Origin: Pseudoflavonifractor sp050943825
Lineage (GTDB): Bacteria; Bacillota; Clostridia; Oscillospirales; Oscillospiraceae
Assembly (NCBI RefSeq): GCF_050943825.1
Contig: NZ_JBMNPX010000005.1
Coordinates: forward strand, 124,001-188,000
DNA length: 64,000 nt
Reading direction: 5' to 3'
Part shown: positions 58,435 through 64,000 of the stretch, in pieces
How positions within the stretch are numbered: the first letter of the stretch is position 1
Layout: each line of letters starts with the position of its first letter
Position numbers and translations under genes: made by a program
Notes under the pieces: model-generated
The model's database searches: none
What the model saw: the letters and a program-made list of their open reading frames with translations, nothing else
What the model was told of the DNA's origin: nothing

Positions 58435-59865
58435 TTATCGTTCACAGACACTGTGGTCCACCGTGTCGGCGGGGATACCCTGCAGCTCATGCTCCGGGGG
58501 ATAGTAACTGATAAAGGGCAGATAGTCTCCGGTACGCTGGAAGCCCATTACATCCCACAGCCAGGCAGTACCGGCAGGGCCGTCACATATGGGCTGGAAT
58601 TCACCGGTAGAACCCCTGGGATACCAGAACTGCTCGTAGGGAATGGTATCATAAAAGGCGTGCAGGTCGGCGTCATCGCTGAAGGTGACGATGGCGGCAT
58701 CCACATACCGCTCCATCAGCTCAGGCAGGCCGCTGCTCTCCCAGACTCCGTTGAAGATTCCCTGGTGAACGATACCCGGGGTGGAGACTGTATAGGTTCT
58801 GCTCTCCCCTGCGGGCACCTCGTAGGGAATGAAAAATACGCCGGCCTCCCCCTGACTTCCCTCCTGGCTGAATGCCACCAGGGCCACCACACCGGCGTCG
58901 GTCACGCCCGTGGGGTTGGTTACGGTGACGTCCATGCCTCCATAGGCTGCCATACCCACATTTACCCCGGTAATTTTGGCAGTGGATGCAAAGAGGCTGG
59001 GGGCATTTTTGTTGTACTCCGGCAGAGCGGGGGCATGGAACTCGGGGACAAAGGGCTGCTCCGGCTGTCCGGTCTGACCGCCGCCGGGCTGGTAGGGATC
59101 GCTGACGCTGCTGCCGTGCTCCCGGTGGCCGATCCATACGCCGTCCTGGTCGTACAGGGGCAGCCCGGTCACCTTCTCCCAGTCCTGGATCAGGGTCCAG
59201 CCGGTGAGCAGCTTCCCGGCGGGATCGATGTAGGCGTATTCAAAGCCGTACCAGCGCTCAGGTGCGTAGGGGTTGTAGGTTGTGGTATCCCGATAGGCGT
59301 CGGTGCCAAAGCCAGAGGAGGGCACATCCGGCTTCCGCAGGACTATGGCCCTGCCGTTGATAAAGCCGCCGGCATAGCGGATGGTAGTGCTGCTGCCCAC
59401 CTCCAGCCAGGTATAGTCGCCGTGGGGGGAGACCACCTCGTCGCCCTTGGTGTTGACATAGCCCACGCCGGAGTACATCCCGTCATCGTCGCCGATGACA
59501 GCGGCATAGCCGCCGGAGAAGGAATACATCTCCCCATAGCGGCCCCGGTTCAGGTCGTAAAGATTGCCGTTTTTGTCCACATAGTTGGTCCAATAGCCGC
59601 TATACCCGTCAGGAGGACTGACGCTGTCGTTGACTCGCAGCAGACCGTCATGGAATTCTGCGCAGAAATTCCAGCCGTCGGCGGACACCTCATAGATGCC
59701 CCGGTCATTCAAGGGATACTTGTACTGGGTCCAGAAGTCCAGGGTCTCCTGATTGGGGGTAATGGTAAAGCCGTCAGGCTCCATGGTGTAGGCCTGGGCC
59801 GGGACCGTCAGCGCCGTGACGGTCAGGACGATGGCAGTCAGAGCGCTGCCCAGGGTTCGTTTCAT
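58435..59865 (-). CDS. Secreted WG-like protein, function unknown
   Basis: 476 aa. Signal peptide (about 1-25, ending PAQAY). The N-terminal 240 residues are rich in Gly, Tyr, Trp and Asp with WG-type strands (GGYAAVIGDDDGMYSGVGYVNTKGDEVVSP, AYIDPAGKLLTGWTLI). A Pro-rich linker (about 262-275) leads to a C-terminal half with an Ig-like strand pattern (VNVGMAAYGGMDVTVTNPTGVTDAGVVALVAF). First intact gene of the leftward secreted-protein operon; 16 bp before the SLH protein. No catalytic motif identified. Confidence 0.78.
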   Translation of the reverse strand: MKRTLGSALTAIVLTVTALTVPAQAYTMEPDGFTITPNQETLDFWTQYKYPLNDRGIYEVSADGWNFCAEFHDGLLRVNDSVSPPDGYSGYWTNYVDKNGNLYDLNRGRYGEMYSFSGGYAAVIGDDDGMYSGVGYVNTKGDEVVSPHGDYTWLEVGSSTTIRYAGGFINGRAIVLRKPDVPSSGFGTDAYRDTTTYNPYAPERWYGFEYAYIDPAGKLLTGWTLIQDWEKVTGLPLYDQDGVWIGHREHGSSVSDPYQPGGGQTGQPEQPFVPEFHAPALPEYNKNAPSLFASTAKITGVNVGMAAYGGMDVTVTNPTGVTDAGVVALVAFSQEGSQGEAGVFFIPYEVPAGESRTYTVSTPGIVHQGIFNGVWESSGLPELMERYVDAAIVTFSDDADLHAFYDTIPYEQFWYPRGSTGEFQPICDGPAGTAWLWDVMGFQRTGDYLPFISYYPPEHELQGIPADTVDHSVCER

Positions 59866-59930
59866 CCGTTTCTCTTCCTTTCACTTCAAATCACTGGGTG
59901 CCGTTTCTCCGGGGAAGGTTTCAGCCTGCG

Positions 59931-60084
59931 GAGGCCTCCGTGACGGTCACGTTGTAGAAGTAGCCGCCCTCTGTTACATATTCGTCAGCAACATCAACAT
60001 ACAGGTAATCGCAGGCCAGGATGTTGGTGTGGGCGGATACCGGTGCAGATCAGGGGCTTACCTGTTGCGGTTGAATTGTTTCAC
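59931..60084 (-). pseudogene. Remnant of a small secreted-protein gene
   Basis: A strong AGGAGG site and GTG start (60084) open a frame MKQFNRNR that stops at once. Another frame then reads SAPVSAHTNILACDYLY and continues to YFYNVTVTEASAG and a TGA at 59931, which looks like the mature C-terminus of a secreted protein. The hydrophobic core of the signal peptide between the two parts is missing, so an internal deletion seems to have destroyed the gene. It heads the secreted-protein operon and its ribosome site is intact. Confidence 0.5.
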
Positions 60085-60136
60085 GTCTGTTTCCTCCTGT
60101 TTTTCATAATCCTGGCTGTCTTCCCACGTTTCATTT

Positions 60137-60177
60137 TAGTAATAATATTTCGGATATCAATAGAAATAGTAATAATA
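60137..60177. repeat. Direct repeat TAGTAATAATA in the 60.1-kb divergent promoter region
   Basis: The 11-mer occurs at 60137-60147 and 60167-60177, 30 bp apart (about three helical turns), in an A/T-rich region between divergent transcription units. Binding by the XRE protein encoded next to it is possible. Confidence 0.45.
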
Positions 60178-60234
60178 GTTCCAGTTCATGCAACAGTAAA
60201 AATTATCCATCATAATGAACCTGAGGTGAGTTCC

Positions 60235-60561
60235 TTGACCTTTGGAGAACGGCTGCGACAGCTGCGGGAGGAGCGGAACCTGACACAAAAAGCCATTGCC
60301 GGGATCATCGGCATATCTCCGCGCATGGTCAGCTTTTATGAGAGCGGCGCTCACTTCCCACGTGAGGAGGGGACGTTGCTCAAGCTGGCACAGTTTTTCG
60401 AAGTCTCCACCGACTATCTGCTGGGATATTCCGATGTGCGCTGTGTGGAACAGCTGCGTAAATTAAATCAGGCTTTTCAAGGGCTGCCCGAGGCGGAACG
60501 CGAAAGTCTGATGGATTATTTGGACTTTCTGTCCGCGAAACAGAAGCGTCCGAAGCCTTGA
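60235..60561 (+). CDS. XRE-family helix-turn-helix regulator
   Basis: 108 aa. HTH_3 at residues 2-58: FGERLRQLREERNLTQKAIAGIIGISPRMVSFYESGAHFPREEGTLLKLAQFFEVSTDYLLGY; the tail is helical (LNQAFQGLPEAERESLMDYLDFL). TTG start at 60235 with GAGGTGAG 4-5 nt upstream; the in-frame ATG further up lies in the intergenic region on a hydrophobic nonsense stretch. Adjacent divergent operon of secreted proteins and the TAGTAATAATA repeats suggest local control. Confidence 0.85.
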   Translation: MTFGERLRQLREERNLTQKAIAGIIGISPRMVSFYESGAHFPREEGTLLKLAQFFEVSTDYLLGYSDVRCVEQLRKLNQAFQGLPEAERESLMDYLDFLSAKQKRPKP

Positions 60562-60610
60562 CCGCCCTTCGCCGTTCCGCCCCGGCAGCGGTGTGAGTTG
60601 GTCCGCTCAC

Positions 60611-60652
60611 GAAAAGTAAGACCTGCCGACTTGTCGGCAGGTTTTACTTTTC
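60611..60652. terminator. Terminator after the XRE gene at 60.5 kb
   Basis: Long near-perfect stem (60611-60630 / 60633-60652), core ACCTGCCGAC/GTCGGCAGGT, with A- and T-rich outer arms. Confidence 0.85.
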
Positions 60653-60673
60653 TGAAAAATTTTTAAAATTTCA

Positions 60674-60703
60674 TTGCGGGGGCCCGTTTCACTTTGTTAT
60701 GAT
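60674..60703 (+). promoter_or_regulatory. Promoter of the sigma-LRR fusion gene
   Basis: TTGCGG (60674-60679), 18-nt spacer, TATGAT (60698-60703). Confidence 0.6.
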
Positions 60704-60726
60704 GGAGCAGCGAGGGAGGAGAGTCC

Positions 60727-62496
60727 ATGAACCTGATTGAGCAGGTGCGGCTGGCCCAGCAGGGAGACTCGGAGGCCCAGACCGCCCTTTATGAGGCCAT
60801 GTATAAGCGGGCCTACTACCTGGCCTTTCGCATGACCCGCAGTGCTGAGGACGCGGAGGAAGCCGTGCAGGAGGCCTTTCTGTCCGCCTTCCGGGCGCTG
60901 CCCAATCTGGCCAATCCCAACGCCTTTGAGGGGTGGCTGTTTCAGATCACCGCCAACAAATGCCGCAATGTGCTCAGCAAGTCCGGGCGCTATACCCAGC
61001 TTCCCGAGGATGAGGACGGCAATACAATCCTAGATGAGCTGCCGGAGGAGAATGAGGGTCTGATCCCCGCCTCCGCCCTGGAAAACCAGGCCCACCGGGA
61101 GATCATCCTCTCCATCATTGAGGCTTTGCCGCAGCAGCAGAAGGAGTGTGTGCTGCTGTTTTACTATTCCGAGCTTACCGTAGCCCAGATTGCTCAGGTG
61201 CTGGACTGCTCCGAGGGTACGGTGAAGAGCAGGCTGAACTATGCCCGCAAAAAGCTGCGGGATGGTATTCTGGAGACCGAGGAGCGGGACGGCATCCGCC
61301 TGCACACCATGGTGCCTCTGGGCCTGCTGTTCCTCAAGGATTTTCAGGAGCTGGCTGCCGGTTTGAGCGCAGCCGCCCTGAGTGGTACTGCGGCGGGAGC
61401 CGCAGCAGCCAGTTCAGGCACCACAGCCGCAGGCTCCGGAACCACTGCGGGGGCGGCGGCCAAAGCAGGACTGTTCGCCACCGTGAAAGCCAAGGTGATC
61501 GCAGGCGTGACGGCAGCCGCTCTGGTGGCTGGCGGCAGCGCTTTGGTCCTTGGTCAGCCCAAAGCCCTGGCCTTTACCGACCCGGCTATGGAGGCCAACC
61601 TGCGGATACTGCTGGACAAGCCGGAGGGGGCTATCTACCCGTCGGATGCGGAGGAACTATACGCCCTCTATATTTTTGATGACGGCATGGCCGCCGAGGC
61701 GGGCAATATGAGCCAGGCAGTGACTCAGGCGGAGAGCGGAACAACGCCGGTAAGCAGCCTGGCCGACCTGGAGCAGCTGCCTGAATTGAGGAGCCTCTAC
61801 TATATGTCAAGCGAGCCCGCCCTGTTGGACACCCTGAACCAGCTGCCGGAGCTGCGGGAGCTGATCGTCACAGGAGAAAATGTAAATGTGTCGGACTTCT
61901 CTTTTGTGTCCGGCATGCCGAACCTGCAGCACATTTCTGCCTGTGTTGCCGGAGGTGCAGACCTGAGTGCATTGGAAGAATGTGTAACGCTGCGGCAGCT
62001 TCTCTTATGGTCGGAAGGAAGCATCTCCCTCAACGCCGGAAAGCTCACTGAGCTGCTGGAGCTGGAGCTCTCGGGTAATCAAAACGGAATGCAGCCGGAA
62101 TCGACTTGTGTGCTGCAGCTGGACCAGCCATTGCCTCAGCTTCTGTCCCTGAAACTTCATGGTGGGGAGCTTCCCTCCTTGGGTTTTCTGGCGAATACAC
62201 CGGCACTTCAGGACCTGGATCTGTACAGCAGCAGCCTGGGGCAGTTGGATCTGGGCCCCATCGGCGGCCTGAAGGAACTGCGGGCCGTCAGTCTGATTGT
62301 CTCTTACGACCAGACTCTGGATCTGGCGCCTCTGGCCGATTGTCCGGCACTGGAAGTTTATCTGGCTCCAAACGGTATGATACTGAACCCGCCTGCTCAG
62401 GCTGTCACCGATACAGAGAGCAGTTTGCCTCTGTATAACCAGGTTCTGTGGGACATCTATGACCAGATCTATGCCATCCAAATGGGTGAATGGTAA
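60727..62496 (+). CDS. ECF sigma factor fused to a membrane helix and leucine-rich ectodomain
   Basis: 589 aa. Residues 1-185 are a full ECF sigma factor: region 2 (YEAMYKRAYYLAFRMTRSAEDAEEAVQEAF, about 22-90) and region 4 (IIEALPQQQKECVLLFYYSELTVAQIAQVLDCSEGTVKSRLNYARKKL, about 133-182). A Gly/Ala/Ser/Thr-rich linker (210-245) leads to one membrane helix (about 255-275). The remaining 310 residues should be outside the cell and show leucine-rich-repeat-like periodicity (LPELRSLYYMS, LPELRELIVTG, MPNLQHISAC, LLSLKLHGGELPSL, ALQDLDLYSSSLGQLDL). No stop, frameshift or internal ribosome site separates the parts. GGGAGGAGAG precedes the ATG. Inferred role: a one-protein signalling sigma factor. 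Confidence 0.85.
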   Translation: MNLIEQVRLAQQGDSEAQTALYEAMYKRAYYLAFRMTRSAEDAEEAVQEAFLSAFRALPNLANPNAFEGWLFQITANKCRNVLSKSGRYTQLPEDEDGNTILDELPEENEGLIPASALENQAHREIILSIIEALPQQQKECVLLFYYSELTVAQIAQVLDCSEGTVKSRLNYARKKLRDGILETEERDGIRLHTMVPLGLLFLKDFQELAAGLSAAALSGTAAGAAAASSGTTAAGSGTTAGAAAKAGLFATVKAKVIAGVTAAALVAGGSALVLGQPKALAFTDPAMEANLRILLDKPEGAIYPSDAEELYALYIFDDGMAAEAGNMSQAVTQAESGTTPVSSLADLEQLPELRSLYYMSSEPALLDTLNQLPELRELIVTGENVNVSDFSFVSGMPNLQHISACVAGGADLSALEECVTLRQLLLWSEGSISLNAGKLTELLELELSGNQNGMQPESTCVLQLDQPLPQLLSLKLHGGELPSLGFLANTPALQDLDLYSSSLGQLDLGPIGGLKELRAVSLIVSYDQTLDLAPLADCPALEVYLAPNGMILNPPAQAVTDTESSLPLYNQVLWDIYDQIYAIQMGEW

Positions 62497-62572
62497 AAGA
62501 AATGCAACAGCGCGGAGGAGTTGAAGTGTGACGCCATCGCTGAGCTGTCGCGAGCTTCTCCCCTGATATACA

Positions 62573-62609
62573 AAAAAGTGCCCGGAACAAAATGTTCCGG
62601 GCACTTTTT
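62573..62609 (+). terminator. Terminator of the sigma-LRR gene
   Basis: Perfect 17-bp stem AAAAAGTGCCCGGAACA / TGTTCCGGGCACTTTTT with an AAA loop; symmetrical, so it could work on both strands. Confidence 0.93.
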
Positions 62610-62710
62610 ATGTCAAAATCTCTTTCGACATCTAAAAAATCCGAGACAGCATGCTGTCTCTCCAACCTATCCGTTCTTTTATGAGCACATATTCACGCCC
62701 CCTCTGTATG

Positions 62711-62754
62711 AAAAAACACACAGACCCGAACGCTGTTGTTCCGGGTCTGTGTGT
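62711..62754 (-). terminator. Terminator of the 62.9-63.4 kb leftward genes
   Basis: Minus-strand stem ACACACAGACCCG / CGGGTCTGTGTGT (62754-62742 / 62728-62716), 13-nt loop, then T6. Confidence 0.85.
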
Positions 62755-62856
62755 CTGTATGATATATTCTAAATCCGCAATTATTTCTCCCGCTTTCAGC
62801 CTGTCCGGACCGAGTCTCTCCCGGTCTGGACAGGCGTTTCTGCCCCCCAGCCTGCA

Positions 62857-62943
62857 TCACCGGAGCACCACAGGAGCGCTCATCATCAGCACCGCGGCGA
62901 TCAGAAGGAGAACTGCTGCTGCAAAAAGCATGTTTCTGTTCAT
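62857..62943 (-). CDS. 28-residue single-pass membrane peptide
   Basis: Start ATG at 62943, stop TGA ending at 62857. The peptide begins MNRNMLFAAAVLLLIAA and is almost wholly a membrane helix with two asparagines and arginine at the N-terminus and a final arginine. GGAGTGTGAGGT directly upstream is a plausible ribosome site. It starts 48 bp after the 126-aa gene and stops before their shared terminator, so the two form a small operon. Size and composition fit small regulatory or toxin-like membrane peptides; no homology is claimed. Confidence 0.6.
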   Translation of the reverse strand: MNRNMLFAAAVLLLIAAVLMMSAPVVLR

Positions 62944-62991
62944 ACCTCACACTCCTTTCTGTCTTCTTTTCCGTCCGTTGTCCCTCCAGCC

Positions 62992-63372
62992 TCACAGAGG
63001 CGGCTGGAGGCCGTAAGCCTGCACGCAGCCCTGGCGGACCTTGCGGAACCGGGTCACCGTGACCCTGCCGTCCCGCCACTGGTACCGCAGCCGGGCACCT
63101 CTGCCCGCAATGCACCGCTCCAGGGCGCTGCGGCAGTTTTGCACATAGAGCAGCTGGTCCACCACGGCGTACTCCCGGGCCACCTCGCCCTGGTACTCCA
63201 GGCAGGGCAGCGCGTCGCAGGAGGTCAGCCGTCCCACGGAGCGGGACAGCTGCTGGGATGCCTCCATCGCCCACTGGCGCAGCTGCTCCCGCAGCACACT
63301 GGTGGGCACCGTCTGGGGCTTCTGACCGGCGGCGGTCTGGCTGTTCTTCATGTTGTTCATTTCTCTTTTCAT
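62992..63372 (-). CDS. Conserved-looking hypothetical protein of 126 aa
   Basis: No family recognised. Starts MKREMNNMKNSQTAAGQKPQTVP, followed by an amphipathic helix (LREQLRQWAMEASQQLSRSVGRL) and a Cys-containing C-terminal half (TSCDALPCLEYQGEVAREY, YVQNCRSALERCIAGRGARLRYQW, VRQGCVQAYGL) rich in arginine. AGGAAG is 7 nt before the ATG at 63372. The five cysteines and basic charge would fit a small nucleic-acid- or metal-binding protein, but this is a guess. It lies behind a 300-nt leader with two terminator-like hairpins and before a 28-aa membrane peptide gene. Confidence 0.65.
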   Translation of the reverse strand: MKREMNNMKNSQTAAGQKPQTVPTSVLREQLRQWAMEASQQLSRSVGRLTSCDALPCLEYQGEVAREYAVVDQLLYVQNCRSALERCIAGRGARLRYQWRDGRVTVTRFRKVRQGCVQAYGLQPPL

Positions 63373-63559
63373 GAGGCAACTTCCTTTCCTGATAAATTCT
63401 GTGTTGTCGCTCGGGCCACACGCCATACCAGTTCCTGCCCTGCCTGTCGGCACGGCGTTTGCTTCTGTCTCTCCGCTCACCGGCTGGCCGGGTCCCGGCG
63501 GAGAGACCAGAGTATCTTCTCTGGCGGTGGGTATTCCATTATCAAGGTCGCGCCCCATG

Positions 63560-63603
63560 AAAAAAGGCATGGAGCTTCCGGAAACAACGGATTCTCCATG
63601 CCT
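63560..63603 (-). terminator. Second leader terminator
   Basis: Minus-strand stem AGGCATGGAG / CTCCATGCCT (63603-63594 / 63574-63565), 19-nt loop, then T6. It lies inside the leader of the 126-aa gene. Confidence 0.8.
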
Positions 63604-63611
63604 AAGCATAC

Positions 63612-63657
63612 AAAAAAGGGCATAGAAATTCCGATGTCTAACCGTCATTCCATGCCT
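63612..63657 (-). terminator. First leader terminator
   Basis: Minus-strand stem GGCATGGAA / TTCTATGCC with one G-U pair (63656-63648 / 63627-63619), then CT6. Arms resemble those of the next hairpin, so the pair may have arisen by duplication. Confidence 0.75.
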
Positions 63658-63683
63658 TAAAAAGCAAATTTAATTGTGAAGAT

Positions 63684-63712
63684 ATTATAGCGCAGATTCT
63701 TTCTGCCGTCAA
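63684..63712 (-). promoter_or_regulatory. Strong promoter of the 63.4-kb leftward unit
   Basis: Minus strand TTGACG (63712-63707), 17-nt spacer, perfect TATAAT (63689-63684). Transcription would begin about 63676. Confidence 0.85.
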
Positions 63713-63736
63713 GTCTTTTTCACTTTTTTGACCTTT

Positions 63737-63780
63737 TATAAAATCAGCGCCCCGCCGGATACCCGGCGGGGCGCTGATAC
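63737..63780 (-). terminator. Terminator of the gene at the right edge
   Basis: Perfect 16-bp stem (63778-63763 / 63758-63743), ATAC loop, then TTTTATAAAA on the minus strand. Confidence 0.85.
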
Positions 63781-63806
63781 TCTGTCTATGGGGTAATCGG
63801 GATGGC

Positions 63807-64000
63807 TCAGGCAGCCTGGTCAGCAGCCGCGGTACCGCTCAGAGTGTTCACAAAGAAGTCGGCGGTGGCGGAGATAACCTGGTTGATGGCGCTGTAATCA
63901 CCGGAGAACATGTTGAGGGTGTGGTCGCAGTTCTCGATGATCAGGTTGGCGGAAGCCTCGTTCTGGGCGGCATCAGCCACGGTCTTGCCGCTGGCGGGGT
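63807..64000 (-). CDS. C-terminal end of a probable alpha/beta hydrolase
   Basis: The last 63 codons of a gene that enters from the right. The visible part includes LIIENCDHTLNMFSGDYSAINQVI, in which the DH-T segment near the C-terminus fits the catalytic histidine of alpha/beta hydrolases (esterase or dienelactone hydrolase type), followed by a helix and an Ala-rich tail. The rest is outside the window, so the enzyme class is uncertain. A good terminator follows its stop. Confidence 0.6.
   Translation of the reverse strand, partial: PASGKTVADAAQNEASANLIIENCDHTLNMFSGDYSAINQVISATADFFVNTLSGTAAADQAA

Larger units (their letters stand above)
62497..62856. other. Gene-free stretch with hairpins
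   Basis: Holds the terminator of the sigma-LRR gene, an 18-bp perfect palindrome GAGACAGCATGCTGTCTC (62643-62660), the terminator of the leftward genes, and a hairpin GCCTGTCC..GGACAGGC (62799-62835) without T run. No coding frame recognised. Confidence 0.6.
63373..63806. other. Gene-free stretch: leader region, promoter and terminator
   Basis: Contains on the minus strand the 300-nt leader of the 126-aa gene with two tandem terminator hairpins, its promoter, and the terminator of the alpha/beta-hydrolase-like gene further right. I see no protein frame with a ribosome site. Confidence 0.6.

Noticed and set aside
60137..60177. Target-site duplication of a mobile element
   Set aside because: Only 19 bp lie between the copies and no transposase or terminal inverted repeat is present.
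1..64000. tRNA, rRNA, CRISPR arrays, prophage or insertion sequences
   Set aside because: No cloverleaf with the T-arm GTTCGA box, no regularly spaced repeats, and no transposase or phage structural proteins were seen on either strand.

Overview
The window is about 60% GC, gene-dense chromosomal DNA from a spore-forming, anaerobic-type Firmicute, most likely Oscillospiraceae (Flavonifractor/Lawsonibacter/Intestinimonas-like; this is inference from gene content and composition, not a database match). Evidence: sporulation/division genes yabP-yabQ-divIC-yabR, RNase Y, a CIRCE-controlled groESL, surface proteins carrying SLH modules, lipoboxes, strong Shine-Dalgarno sites and SigA-type promoters with 17-nt spacers. 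I see no tRNA or rRNA gene, no CRISPR array, no insertion sequence and no prophage. Long antisense open frames are frequent because of the GC-rich codon usage and are left out.

Layout. 1-1.4 kb: leftward operon of a PPC-domain protein, a YmdB-type phosphodiesterase and an SbcD/YhaO-like nuclease (cut by the window edge). 1.6-4.5 kb: VanRS-like two-component system. 4.6-11 kb: thioredoxin reductase, NlpC/P60 hydrolase, WYL regulator, orphan response regulator, P-type cation ATPase. 11.1-14.8 kb: AraC regulator divergent from a membrane-anchored GH3 enzyme with permuted domain order. 14.8-16.5 kb: birA and bioY, divergent around a perfect BirA-type operator. 16.6-18.2 kb: yabP-yabQ-divIC-yabR. 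18.2-21.1 kb: candidate small RNA, amidohydrolase, fumarase alpha subunit without its beta partner, hpf. 21.1-27.5 kb: ECF sigma/membrane-partner pair, NYN-LOTUS protein, rny, degenerate GGDEF protein, XRE regulator. 27.6-32.1 kb: SLH-anchored phosphodiester glycosidase and hemW. 32.2-34.1 kb: XRE regulator with two small membrane proteins and an RluA enzyme. 34.2-39.5 kb: leftward operon mutY-ald-tdk-radical SAM-MATE. 39.6-41.6 kb: second ECF sigma (apparent CTG start) and its DUF4179-like partner. 41.6-44.6 kb: C_GCAxxG_C_C protein, GNAT, recG. 45-48.5 kb: pyruvate carboxylase. 48.5-50.1 kb: CNNM/CorC transporter behind a structured leader RNA. 50.2-53.6 kb: RlmL-like methyltransferase, WG/SLH protein, lipid kinase. 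53.7-55.8 kb: groES-groEL. 56-60.1 kb: leftward operon of secreted proteins (WG-like, a frameshifted SLH protein, a lipoprotein), preceded by a gene remnant. 60.2-62.5 kb: XRE regulator, then an ECF sigma factor fused through a membrane segment to a leucine-rich ectodomain. 62.6-64 kb: a 28-aa membrane peptide and a 126-aa unknown behind a leader with two tandem terminators, then the end of an alpha/beta-hydrolase gene.

Themes. Biotin use links birA, bioY and the biotin enzyme pyruvate carboxylase. Extracytoplasmic signalling is prominent: three ECF-type sigma factors, each with its own kind of membrane or surface partner, one of them built into the same polypeptide. Cell-surface proteins are numerous, including three SLH proteins. 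The most novel-looking items are the sigma-LRR fusion, the CNNM leader RNA, the antisense-orientation small RNA at 18.3 kb and the tandem-terminator leader at 63.6 kb.
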